Of a stretch of DNA of 64,000 bases, positions 36,166 through 46,502 are shown piece by piece (the stretch's first letter is position 1; every line of letters starts with the position of its first letter). The translations under genes and the position numbers were made by a program. The notes under the pieces are model-generated. The model did not search any database. It had not been told where the DNA came from and saw only the letters and a list, made by a program, of their open reading frames with translations. The DNA comes from Acidobacteriota bacterium (GTDB taxonomy: Bacteria; Acidobacteriota; Aminicenantia; Aminicenantales; Saccharicenantaceae): contig JAKLEN010000001.1 of assembly GCA_022711665.1 (NCBI GenBank), positions 559,179 to 623,178 on the forward strand, given 5' to 3'.

Positions 36166-37941
36166 ATGGTCGAAACGCTGAGCCAGGCCTTTCTAAACAC
36201 TGTCAAGACCTACATCAAGCCCGACCTCATGGCCGCCAAGGCCGACGGGCGCTACGTCCCCATCCCGACCGATGAATACGCCCGCCGGGTCCGCCACCTG
36301 TCCCTCGGCCTGGCCGACCTGGGCCTGGGCCCCGGCGACAAGCTCATCCTCCTGTCGGAGAACCGGCCGGAGTGGAACATCACCGACGTGGCCGTCCTCT
36401 GCGCCGGCGGCGTCACCGTTCCCATCTACACCTCCCTGATGCCGGAGCAGATCAAGTACATGATCAACGATTCGGAGGCGAAGATCGTCGTCTGCTCCAA
36501 CCGCAACCTCTGGCTCAAGGTCGAGGCGATCCGCTCCGCCCTGCCCAAGGTCAACCACTATGTCCTCATCGACGAGGAAGGCCCCGAGGGCGTGCTGAGC
36601 CTGTCGGAGATCGCGGCCCGCGGCCGGACGGTCGAGGCCGCCGATCCCGGGCTCTTCGAGAAGCGGGCCCTGGCCGTCAAGCCCGACGACGTGGCCTCGA
36701 TCGTCTATACCTCGGGCACGACGGGCATCCCCAAGGGCGTCATGCTGACCCACGCCAATTTCCTGGCAAATGTCGTGTCCCTCGACGCCGTGACCGACTT
36801 CAGCGTCAAGGACACCATACTGTCCTTCCTTCCCTTGTCCCACGTTCTCGAGCGTATGACGACCTTCTCCTTCCTCTACAAGGGCGCCTCGATCTACTAC
36901 GCCGAGAGCATCGAGACCGTGGGCGAGAACCTGCTCGAGGTCCGGCCGACCATCATGATCAGCGTCCCCCGGGTCTTCGATAAGATCTACGCCAAGGTCA
37001 TGGACAACGTCCTCGAGGGCTCGGCCCTCAAGCGCAAGCTCTTCTTCTGGGCCGTCGGCGTCGGCAAGAAGTACGGCGCCCGCCATATCCGCCACCAGCC
37101 CATCCCCTGGTGGCTGCGGGTGCGCCGCGGCGTCGCCGCCAAGCTCGTCTTCAGCAAGATCATCGCTAAGACGGGCGGCCGGGTCCACTTCTTCGTCTCC
37201 GGCGGCGCCCCCCTCTCGGCCGACGTGGCCGAGTTCTTCTACGCCGTCGGCATAACCATCCTCGAGGGATACGGCCTGACCGAGACCTCGCCGGTCCTGG
37301 CCTGCAACACCTTCCCCAAGATGAAGTTCGGGACGGTCGGTCCGCTCGTCCCCGGCGTCCAGGTCAAGTTCGCCCCGGACGGCGAGATCTGGGCCAAGGG
37401 TCCCAACGTCATGAAGGGCTACTACAACAAGCCGCAGGAGACGGCCGAGGTCTTCGAAGACGGCTGGTTCAAGACCGGCGACGTCGGCCACTTCGACGAG
37501 GAGGGCTTCCTGGTCATCACCGACCGGAAAAAGGACATCCTGGTCACGGCCGGCGGCAAGAACGTCTCCCCGCAGCCGATCGAGAACATGCTCCGGATGA
37601 ATCCCTACATCCAGAACGTGGTCGTCGTCGGCGGCGGCCGGAAGTTCATCTCGGCCCTGGTCGTGCCCAATTTCGACAAGCTCGAGGCCTACGCCAAGTC
37701 CCGGGGCATCTCCTTCGGGAGCCGCAAGGAGTTGGTCGAAAGCGAGGAGATCCGGAGCTTCATGCTGGCCGAGATCAACCGCAGCACCCCCAACCTGGCT
37801 TCCTACGAGCGGATCAAGAAGATCGTCCTCCTGGACAAGGACTTCGACGCCGACACCCAGATGACCCCGTCGCTCAAGGTCAAGCGCCACATCGTCGAGA
37901 AGGTCTTCAAGCCGCTCATCGACCTCCTGTATAAGGATTAG
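36166..37941 (+). CDS. Long-chain acyl-CoA synthetase (AMP-forming)
   Basis: A 591-residue ANL-superfamily enzyme of the long LACS (FadD15-like) group. It has the P-loop IVYTSGTTGIPKGVMLTH near residue 178, LPLSHVLERM, EGYGLTETSP near 365, and the GDVGHFDEEGFLVITDRKKD hinge. It activates fatty acids for membrane lipid use or degradation. Unlike the fadD-like gene at 25846, its codon use matches the neighbours. AGGAAGGAG precedes the ATG and it has its own promoter. Chain-length preference cannot be read from the sequence. Confidence 0.85.
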   Translation: MVETLSQAFLNTVKTYIKPDLMAAKADGRYVPIPTDEYARRVRHLSLGLADLGLGPGDKLILLSENRPEWNITDVAVLCAGGVTVPIYTSLMPEQIKYMINDSEAKIVVCSNRNLWLKVEAIRSALPKVNHYVLIDEEGPEGVLSLSEIAARGRTVEAADPGLFEKRALAVKPDDVASIVYTSGTTGIPKGVMLTHANFLANVVSLDAVTDFSVKDTILSFLPLSHVLERMTTFSFLYKGASIYYAESIETVGENLLEVRPTIMISVPRVFDKIYAKVMDNVLEGSALKRKLFFWAVGVGKKYGARHIRHQPIPWWLRVRRGVAAKLVFSKIIAKTGGRVHFFVSGGAPLSADVAEFFYAVGITILEGYGLTETSPVLACNTFPKMKFGTVGPLVPGVQVKFAPDGEIWAKGPNVMKGYYNKPQETAEVFEDGWFKTGDVGHFDEEGFLVITDRKKDILVTAGGKNVSPQPIENMLRMNPYIQNVVVVGGGRKFISALVVPNFDKLEAYAKSRGISFGSRKELVESEEIRSFMLAEINRSTPNLASYERIKKIVLLDKDFDADTQMTPSLKVKRHIVEKVFKPLIDLLYKD

Positions 37942-38013
37942 CGGGCCGGGATCGACGGGTCCGGCCGAAGCTCCGGGAATATCGCTCCCGAGTGCGAAAA
38001 AAAGGAATCCTCC

Positions 38014-38037
38014 GGCGTCCCTTATAACAGGGACGCC
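38014..38037. promoter_or_regulatory. Perfect palindrome over the radC -10 and ribosome site
   Basis: GGCGTCCC (38014-38021) and GGGACGCC (38030-38037) flank TTATAACA and abut the radC ATG. TATAAC (38023-38028) could be the -10. It may be an operator or, in RNA, a hairpin hiding the start. Confidence 0.6.
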
Positions 38038-38778
38038 ATGAACGAGCGGGCGAACGGGCCGGAGGCAGGAGCCGCCGACGGGGCCGGGCACCGGGACCGG
38101 CTGCGGCAGAAATTCCTCCACGGCGGGCTCTCGGCCTTCCTGGACTACGAGATCGTCGAGCTGCTCCTGACCCTGGGGACGCCGAGGCGGGACTGCAAGC
38201 GGCCGGCCCGCGAAGCCCTCAAGGAGTTCAAGACCTTCGGCGGGGTCCTGGAGGCCCGGCCGGAGGACCTGCAGCGCATCCCCGGCATCGGGGCCCGGAA
38301 CGTCTTCGGCCTCAAGCTCATCCACGAGGTCTCCCGCCGCTTCCTCAAGGACAGGATGATGAGCCGGCCGGTCTGCCACTCCTCCCAGGAGGTCTACGAT
38401 TACCTCTGCCACGCCCTGCGCGACCTCAAGACGGAGCGATTCAAGGTCATCTTTCTCGATCCCAAGAACCAGGTCATCGAGGAGAAGACCCTGTTCGAGG
38501 GCACGGTCGATTCGAGCGCCGTCTACCCCCGGGAGGTCATCAAGGACGCCCTGCGCTACGAGGCCTCGGCCCTGATCTTCGCCCACAACCATCCCTCCGG
38601 CGATCCCGAGCCCTCGCTCTGCGACCGGGAGGTCACCCGCGACCTCGTTTTCGCCGCCCGGGTGGTCCAGATCAAGGTCCTCGACCACATCGTCGTCGGC
38701 TGCAACCGCTACTTCAGCTTCGCCGACCAGGGGCTGATCGCCGACTACGACCTGATGTTCAACGGCCTGCCGCGATGA
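38038..38778 (+). CDS. radC: RadC/JAB-domain protein (DNA repair-associated)
   Basis: A 246-residue protein with an N-terminal helix-hairpin-helix region (IPGIGARNVFGLKL) and a C-terminal JAB1/MPN metalloprotease-like domain with HNHPSGDPEPSLCD (JAMM metal site) and the upstream glutamate. RadC has long been linked to recombination repair, but its biochemical role remains unsettled. It is followed 55 nt later by recA, which has its own promoter. A perfect 8-bp palindrome touches its start codon. Confidence 0.88.
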   Translation: MNERANGPEAGAADGAGHRDRLRQKFLHGGLSAFLDYEIVELLLTLGTPRRDCKRPAREALKEFKTFGGVLEARPEDLQRIPGIGARNVFGLKLIHEVSRRFLKDRMMSRPVCHSSQEVYDYLCHALRDLKTERFKVIFLDPKNQVIEEKTLFEGTVDSSAVYPREVIKDALRYEASALIFAHNHPSGDPEPSLCDREVTRDLVFAARVVQIKVLDHIVVGCNRYFSFADQGLIADYDLMFNGLPR

Positions 38779-38781
38779 CCA

Positions 38782-38810
38782 TTGAAACGCCGTCGCAATC
38801 CGGGTAAACT
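38782..38810 (+). promoter_or_regulatory. recA promoter
   Basis: TTGAAA (38782-38787), 17 nt, TAAACT (38805-38810). I see no E. coli- or Bacillus-type LexA box overlapping it. Confidence 0.6.
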
Positions 38811-38833
38811 CTGAAGTCGCGAAAGGGGACGAA

Positions 38834-39955
38834 ATGGCCGGGAAAGATACCGACAAGGAGCGAATCGACATGAAGAAAGACCCAGGACGCGAGGCCGAGG
38901 CCGTCAAGAACGCCGAGAACGAAGAGAAGCTGGCCAACCGCCACAAGGCCATCGACGCCGCCCTCTCCCAGATCGAAAAACAGTTCGGCAAGGGCACGAT
39001 AATGAAGCTCGGCCAGAAGGGGGCGGCCGTGGCCGTCGAGGCCATCCCGACCGGCTCGATCTCCTTCGATCTGGCCCTGGGCATCGGCGGCTTCCCGCGC
39101 GGCCGGGTCGTCGAGATCTACGGCCCCGAGGCCACGGGCAAGACGACCCTGGCCCTCCACGTCATCGCCGAGGCCCAGAAGCGGGGCGGCCAGGCGGCCT
39201 TCATCGACGCCGAGCACGCCCTGTCGCCCGAATACGCGGCCAGGATCGGCATCGACATCGACAACCTCCTCATCTCCCAGCCCGACTTCGGCGAGCAGGC
39301 CCTGGAGATCGCCGAGGTCCTGGTCCGCAGCGGCGCGGTCGACGTCATCGTCGTCGACTCCGTGGCCGCCCTCGTCCCCAAGGCCGAGCTCGAGGGGGAG
39401 ATGGGCGACGCCCACATGGGCCTCCAGGCCCGGCTGATGTCCCAGGCCCTGCGCAAGCTGACGGCCATCGTGGCCCGCTCCAAGACCTGCTTCATCTTCA
39501 TCAACCAGATCCGGGAGAAGATCGGCATCTTCATCGGCAATCCCGAGACGACGACCGGCGGCCGGGCCCTGAAATTCTACGCCTCCCTCCGGATCGACGT
39601 CCGCCGGCTGTCCGTCATCAAGGACGGCGAGAGCGTCGTCGGCAACCGGGCCAAGGTCAAGATCGTCAAGAACAAGATGGCCCCGCCCTTCCGCGAGGCC
39701 CAGTTCGACATCATTTTCGGCGAAGGCATCTCCAGGGAGGGCGACCTGGTCGACACCGGTTTCGACCTCGGCATCCTGGAGAAGACCGGGACCTGGTATT
39801 CCTACAAGGGCGAGCGGCTCGGCCAGGGGCGGGAGAACGTCAAGCGGCTCCTCAAGGAGAACGCCAAGCTCGCCTGTGAGCTCGAGGAGGAGATCCGGGC
39901 CAAGATCGGCCTCGGGGACAAGGCGGCCGGCGAAGAGAAGGCCGCCGCGAAATAG
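38834..39955 (+). CDS. recA: Recombinase RecA
   Basis: A 373-residue RecA. Walker [10 protein letters not shown] is near residue 97, followed by the family segments [38 protein letters not shown] and [11 protein letters not shown], and a typical C-terminal domain with Lys/Glu-rich end. The N-terminus carries about 35 extra charged residues before the usual start ([20 protein letters not shown]); an internal ATG at 38870 is possible, but the GGGGA ribosome site favours ATG 38834. It catalyses strand exchange and LexA autocleavage. No classic LexA box is visible upstream. Confidence 0.96.
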   Translation: MAGKDTDKERIDMKKDPGREAEAVKNAENEEKLANRHKAIDAALSQIEKQFGKGTIMKLGQKGAAVAVEAIPTGSISFDLALGIGGFPRGRVVEIYGPEATGKTTLALHVIAEAQKRGGQAAFIDAEHALSPEYAARIGIDIDNLLISQPDFGEQALEIAEVLVRSGAVDVIVVDSVAALVPKAELEGEMGDAHMGLQARLMSQALRKLTAIVARSKTCFIFINQIREKIGIFIGNPETTTGGRALKFYASLRIDVRRLSVIKDGESVVGNRAKVKIVKNKMAPPFREAQFDIIFGEGISREGDLVDTGFDLGILEKTGTWYSYKGERLGQGRENVKRLLKENAKLACELEEEIRAKIGLGDKAAGEEKAAAK

Positions 39956-39970
39956 GCGCCGCGGTCCCCC

Positions 39971-39999
39971 TTGCCTAATCCCTACGAATATGGTAGGAT
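39971..39999 (+). promoter_or_regulatory. Promoter of the superoxide dismutase gene
   Basis: TTGCCT (39971-39976), 17 nt, TAGGAT (39994-39999), with TGG just before the -10. Confidence 0.6.
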
Positions 40000-40021
40000 T
40001 TAGGCGCAAAGGGACCAGGCC

Positions 40022-40711
40022 ATGCCGGGGCGCCGCGATTTCCTGAAAGAGGCGGGGCTCGGCCTCGTCGCCATGGCGGCGCCGCGAGCGCTCCGGGCCG
40101 GCCTGCGATCCGCCATCAAGGAGGGAGGGGACATGAACTACACGGCCAGGGATTACGCCAAGCTGCTGGGCACGCCCGGCTTCAGCGACACGCTCCTGAA
40201 GAACCATTTCACGCTCTATCAGGGCTACGTCACCAACACCAACAAGGTCCTTGACATCCTCGGCCTCATGGCCAGGGACGGCAAGGCCGGCACGCCCGAA
40301 TACGCCGAGCTCAAGCGCCGCCTTGGTTGGGAGTTCAACGGCATGCGGCTGCACGAGCTGTATTTCGGGAACCTGGGCGGCCGGGCGGCCCTCGATCCGG
40401 GCGGCCCGCTCGGCCGGAAGATCGCCGAGCAATACGGCGACGTCGAGTCCTGGGAGAAGGAGTTCCGGGCCACCGGGGCCATGCGGGGCATCGGCTGGAC
40501 CGCCCTTTACCAGGATCCCTCGAACGGCCGGCTCATCAACTTCTGGATCAACGAGCACGACGTCAGCCACCCGGCCGGGTGCCAGCCGCTCCTGATCATG
40601 GACGTCTTCGAGCACGCCTACATGACCGATTACGGGCTCAAGCGGGCCGACTACATCGAGGCTTTCTTCAAGGCCGTCGATTGGGCGGCCGTCGGCGCGC
40701 GCCTGAAGTGA
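40022..40711 (+). CDS. Fe/Mn-family superoxide dismutase with Tat-type leader and internal start
   Basis: A 229-residue protein. Residues 3-9 read GRRDFLK, a twin-arginine motif, followed by a hydrophobic stretch. The dismutase domain begins at Met38 (MNYTARDYAKLL) and keeps the four metal ligands: a histidine in LLKNHFTLY, one in RLHELYFGN, and Asp and His in DVFEHAY. The second-sphere His of E. coli SodB (His30) seems replaced, and that loop is one residue shorter. A strong AAGGAGG lies before internal ATG 40133, which would yield a 192-residue cytosolic enzyme of normal size. It converts superoxide to peroxide and oxygen. Metal (Fe or Mn) cannot be decided. Confidence 0.82.
   Translation: MPGRRDFLKEAGLGLVAMAAPRALRAGLRSAIKEGGDMNYTARDYAKLLGTPGFSDTLLKNHFTLYQGYVTNTNKVLDILGLMARDGKAGTPEYAELKRRLGWEFNGMRLHELYFGNLGGRAALDPGGPLGRKIAEQYGDVESWEKEFRATGAMRGIGWTALYQDPSNGRLINFWINEHDVSHPAGCQPLLIMDVFEHAYMTDYGLKRADYIEAFFKAVDWAAVGARLK
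40119..40135 (+). promoter_or_regulatory. Internal ribosome site and second start in the dismutase gene
   Basis: AAGGAGG (40119-40125) sits seven bases before ATG 40133, exactly at the junction of the Tat-type leader and the conserved domain. Confidence 0.6.
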
Positions 40712-40801
40712 GCCGGCCGCCCCGGGGCGGCCTCCATCCGGAAGCTGGAAAAGCGCGGCCTATCGGTCTATCCTGAAGGGAGCTTCCCCAAGGAGGACGG
40801 C

Positions 40802-41866
40802 ATGACCCGCGAGGAGATCAAGCGCTCGGAGAAGGCGGGCCTGGCGCCCGGCACCCTGATGTACGTCGGCGACAAGGAGTCCCGGCCGGCGCGGATCACG
40901 GTCATAGATTACGACGCCGCGGGCTTCCTGGAAAAGGAGGCGGCCACGGTCGAGGAGTGCTTCCCCTTCAAGGAGACCTCGACCGTGACCTGGATCAACG
41001 TCGACGGGCTGCGCGACGCCCCGGTAATCGAGAAGCTCGGCGCCCGGTTCGACATCCACCCCCTGGTCCTCGAGGACATCGTGACCACGACCCAGCGGCC
41101 CAAGGCCGAGGACCTGGGGAACGCCGTCTTCGTCGTCCTGCGCATGATCGAGGGCGGCCTGGACGGCGGCGGCCTGACGGCCGACCAGCTCAGCCTCATC
41201 ATCGGCCCGAACTACGTCCTGTCGTTCCAGGAGACGCCGGGCGACTGCTTCGGGGCGGTGCGGGAGCGGATCCGCGGCGGCAAGGGCCGCATCCGCAAGC
41301 TCGGTCCGGATTACCTGGCCTATGCCATAATCGACGCCGTCGTCGACAACTATTTCCTCGTCCTGGAGAAGCTCGGTGAACGCATCGACGCCCTGGAGGA
41401 GGTCCTGGTTGAAGCGCCGCGCCGGGAGGCGCTCCACGAGATCCACGCCCTCAAGCGCGAGATGATCGGGCTGCGCAAGTCGGTCTGGCCCCTGCGCGAG
41501 GTCGTCAGCGGCCTGGAGCGGATGGAGACGCCCCTCGTCCGCAAGTCGACGGGCGTCTTCCTGCGCGACGTCTACGACCACGCCATCCAGGTCATCGACA
41601 CCGTCGAGTCCTTCCGCGAGATGCTTTCGAGCATGGTCGAGACCTATCTCTCGTCCGCGTCCAACCGCATGAACGAGATCATGAAGGTTCTGACCATCAT
41701 CTCGACGATCTTCATCCCCATCACCTTCCTGGTCGGGGTCTACGGCATGAACTTCCCGAACATGCCGGAGATGCGCTGGCGCTGGGGCTACCTCTTCGTC
41801 TGGGCGCTCATCGTCGGGGCGGTCGCGACCATGGCCGCGTTCTTCCGCCGGCGGAAATGGTTCTGA
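40802..41866 (+). CDS. corA: CorA-type magnesium/cobalt transporter
   Basis: A 354-residue protein. A large cytoplasmic domain (residues 1-290, acidic with the long willow helices) is followed by two membrane helices and the pore signature YGMNFPNMPEMRW near residue 312. It forms pentameric channels for Mg2+ (also Co2+ or Ni2+), gated by intracellular Mg2+. An AAGGAGGA ribosome site precedes the ATG; a TATCCT -10-like element lies at 40769-40774. It is convergent with the Fis-like gene with a gap of only four bases. Confidence 0.92.
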   Translation: MTREEIKRSEKAGLAPGTLMYVGDKESRPARITVIDYDAAGFLEKEAATVEECFPFKETSTVTWINVDGLRDAPVIEKLGARFDIHPLVLEDIVTTTQRPKAEDLGNAVFVVLRMIEGGLDGGGLTADQLSLIIGPNYVLSFQETPGDCFGAVRERIRGGKGRIRKLGPDYLAYAIIDAVVDNYFLVLEKLGERIDALEEVLVEAPRREALHEIHALKREMIGLRKSVWPLREVVSGLERMETPLVRKSTGVFLRDVYDHAIQVIDTVESFREMLSSMVETYLSSASNRMNEIMKVLTIISTIFIPITFLVGVYGMNFPNMPEMRWRWGYLFVWALIVGAVATMAAFFRRRKWF

Positions 41867-41870
41867 GGCG

Positions 41871-42107
41871 TCAGGTCGCCAGGGGATCGGCGCGGTCGGC
41901 GCCGAGGCCATAGCGGCTGATCTTGTGGTAGAGGGTCGAGCGCGAGATGGCCAGGATGCGCGCGGCCTCGGCCCGGTTCTGGTCGGTGATGTCGAGGAGG
42001 AAGCCGATATAGTCCTTCTCCAGCATCTCGAGGGTCGGGAAGCCGGCCGGCGTGCCGAACTCCCGGCCTTCGTCGAGGCCCAGGTAGCGCTGGAGATAGG
42101 AATTCAT
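41871..42107 (-). CDS. Orphan NtrC/Fis-type DNA-binding domain protein
   Basis: A 78-residue protein that is almost only a Fis-type helix-turn-helix: LEMLEKDYIGFLLDITDQNR then AEAARILAISRSTLYHKISRYGL. This is the C-terminal DNA-binding domain of NtrC-like enhancer-binding proteins, without receiver or AAA+ sigma-54 activation domains. It should bind DNA as a dimer but cannot activate sigma-54 itself. Its SD (GAGGAG) overlaps the stop of the upstream DUF5658-like gene, so both are on one mRNA, whose promoter looks sigma-54-dependent. It might act as an anti-activator or architectural protein at enhancer sites; this is inference. Confidence 0.75.
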   Translation of the reverse strand: MNSYLQRYLGLDEGREFGTPAGFPTLEMLEKDYIGFLLDITDQNRAEAARILAISRSTLYHKISRYGLGADRADPLAT

Positions 42108-42121
42108 GACGGCGGGTCTCC

Positions 42122-42694
42122 TCAGCGGGCCTTGGCCATCTGGATCTGGCGGTAGTTGTTGGCCACGACGTAGGAGAGCAGGGCGTTGGTGGCCGTGGTC
42201 ATGATCCAGGCCATGGTCCGGTTCCTCTTGAACAGGAACTTCATGCTGACGTAGGACAGGGCGGTCGTCCCGAACTTGATCGCGGCGAAGGCGGCCGGGC
42301 TGTTGACGAAGGGCTTCATCAGGGGATTGGTCTCGGTCAGCCCGGGGTATTTCAGGGCTTCGCGGGTGGAGACGTAATCGGCGACGTTGAGGCCGAGCAT
42401 GATGATCAGGTTGGCCTCGAAAAAGGCCTTGCCCGGCCGGTAATTCCGCTGCAGGGACGGCAGGCGCGGGGTCAGGCCCATCTGAGCGGGAAGGGGAGCG
42501 GGAGGCTCGACGGTCAGGACCTCGAGAACGGCGGGCAGCGGGGCGGCGAGCGGGGTCGGCAACGCCAGGGTCGAGGGGATGAGTGTCGTGGGCACGATAA
42601 GATCCCAGGTGGCTTCCGAGACCGCGGCGGCGCGGACGGGGGCGGCGGCGACGAGCGAGGCCGCGATGACGACGATGGCGATCTTGGCTTTCAT
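42122..42694 (-). CDS. Exported DUF5658-like membrane protein
   Basis: A 190-residue protein with a signal peptide (about residues 1-24, ending VRAAAVSEA), a Pro/Leu-rich middle and a C-terminal membrane region of three hydrophobic segments. The segment LGLNVADYVSTREALKYPGL followed by ETNPLMKPF resembles the DUF5658 pattern (Asp-x-x-Ser/Thr-Thr, then Glu-x-Asn-Pro). No function is known. The start is ATG 42694, since AGGAG lies eight bases upstream; ATG 42700 is too close to it. A sigma-54-type promoter lies 39-56 nt upstream, and a Fis-like gene follows 14 nt after. Confidence 0.65.
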   Translation of the reverse strand: MKAKIAIVVIAASLVAAAPVRAAAVSEATWDLIVPTTLIPSTLALPTPLAAPLPAVLEVLTVEPPAPLPAQMGLTPRLPSLQRNYRPGKAFFEANLIIMLGLNVADYVSTREALKYPGLTETNPLMKPFVNSPAAFAAIKFGTTALSYVSMKFLFKRNRTMAWIMTTATNALLSYVVANNYRQIQMAKAR

Positions 42695-42732
42695 TATCAT
42701 TACTCCTAAATCATTCGGTCACACCCCCTATA

Positions 42733-42750
42733 TTGGCAAGAACTGTGCCA
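42733..42750 (-). promoter_or_regulatory. Sigma-54-type promoter
   Basis: On the minus strand TGGCAC (42750-42745), five bases, then TTGCCA (42739-42734): a match to the -24/-12 consensus TGGCAC-N5-TTGC with GG and GC exactly spaced. It would start transcription near 42724. Confidence 0.75.
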
Positions 42751-42817
42751 GGACCGGCAATAATTATTTATCTAATTCTATATAAAGCAGTTACAGGTCT
42801 TCTTTTGGTCTGTGGAG

Positions 42818-42843
42818 CCAATTTACAAAAGCACAGAAATTGG
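42818..42843. promoter_or_regulatory. Inverted repeat, candidate enhancer (UAS)
   Basis: CCAATTT (42818-42824) and AAATTGG (42837-42843) form a perfect 7-bp inverted repeat with a 12-bp spacer, about 95-120 bp upstream of the expected start, the usual place for NtrC-type activator sites. Confidence 0.45.
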
Positions 42844-42996
42844 ACATAATTGGGCCATATATTTTAGTAGCCGATTTATTATCATGCTGTTATACAAATT
42901 TTCTCTTTTTGGTATATTATTTGTACACTTCTTGGCCGTTAGACAGCCCGGGTTGGCCCATAATCGGACGTTTTTTTGGGGAGAGAAGCCGGGCGA

Positions 42997-45756
<2,760 letters not shown>

Positions 45757-45775
45757 GGAAGCCCCGAATCCTTCC

Positions 45776-45784
45776 ATTATAGCA
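45776..45784 (-). promoter_or_regulatory. uvrA promoter (extended -10)
   Basis: TGCTATAAT on the minus strand; no convincing -35 at 17 nt. Confidence 0.5.
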
Positions 45785-45876
45785 CGGATCGGCCGGGCCC
45801 TCCCCCCGATATGGTTGCCTTTTTGGCGAGTGAACGATCCGGGCGGCGGCGACCCTCCGCGCCGGCCGGCGTCTTT

Positions 45877-45885
45877 TGCTATAAT
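45877..45885 (+). promoter_or_regulatory. mntP promoter (extended -10)
   Basis: TGCTATAAT, the same nonamer as at uvrA. The leader would be about 14 nt, too short for an Mn2+ riboswitch. Confidence 0.5.
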
Positions 45886-45905
45886 GGACCGCTCGGAGAG
45901 GATCG

Positions 45906-46472
45906 ATGTCGTTCATCTATATCCTGGGGCTGGCCGTGGCCCTGGCCATGGACTGTTTCGCCATCACCATCGGCCTGGCCTGCGGCGGCCGGGGGCTGAC
46001 GGTCAGGCAGGCCGTCAGGATGGGGGCCGCTTTCGGCGGCTTCCAGTTCATCATGCCGGTCATCGGCTGGTTCGCCGGGGATCGGGCCCTGGCGCTGATC
46101 AGGAACTTCGACCATTGGGTGGCCTTCGGGCTGCTGGCCCTGATCGGCGGTCGCATGATCTGGGAATCCCGGCACGGGAGCGAAGAGGAGAAGGCCTGCC
46201 GGCCCGACCAGACCCAGGGCCCGCGGCTGCTTGTCCTGGCGCTGGCGACCAGCATCGACGCCCTGGCCGTGGGATTGAGCCTGGGCGTCGTCCGGGCGGG
46301 GATCCTCTATCCGGCGGTTGTCATCGGGGCGACCAGCTTCGTCCTGACCCTTGCCGGGGCCAAGCTGGGTCCGGTGCTGGGCCGCCTCGTGGGCCGGCGG
46401 GCCGAGCTCGCCGGCGGCCTGATCCTGATCGCCATCGGCGCCAAGATCCTCCTCGGCCACATCTCCGGCTGA
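45906..46472 (+). CDS. mntP: Manganese efflux pump MntP
   Basis: A 188-residue protein with six hydrophobic segments and the family pattern: AVALAMDCFAITIGLACG in helix 1, GFQFIMPVIGWFAG, and LALATSIDALAVGLSLGV in helix 4, with the paired aspartates needed for transport. MntP exports Mn2+ from the cytoplasm. In E. coli it is controlled by MntR and a riboswitch; neither is visible in the short leader here. Convergent with the CPBP protease gene. Confidence 0.9.
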   Translation: MSFIYILGLAVALAMDCFAITIGLACGGRGLTVRQAVRMGAAFGGFQFIMPVIGWFAGDRALALIRNFDHWVAFGLLALIGGRMIWESRHGSEEEKACRPDQTQGPRLLVLALATSIDALAVGLSLGVVRAGILYPAVVIGATSFVLTLAGAKLGPVLGRLVGRRAELAGGLILIAIGAKILLGHISG

Positions 46473-46502
46473 AGACACCGGCACTCTTTATAAAGACGTC
46501 CT

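Larger units (their letters stand above)
42695..42996. other. AT-rich intergenic island between uvrA and the DUF5658-like gene
   Basis: About 300 bp in which the stretch 42755-42945 is strikingly AT-rich compared with the GC-rich surroundings, with no supported gene. It holds the sigma-54-type promoter (42733-42750), an inverted repeat (42818-42843) and bendable A/T runs that could bind IHF or HU. Short open frames here lack codon bias. Confidence 0.7.

Noticed and set aside
38782..38834. LexA box in the recA promoter.
   Set aside because: Neither CTG-N10-CAG nor GAAC-N4-GTTC occurs near the -35 or -10; the palindrome at radC is unrelated in sequence.
45777..45900. Manganese riboswitch (yybP-ykoY) before mntP.
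   Set aside because: The predicted leader is only about 14 nt, too short for any riboswitch.
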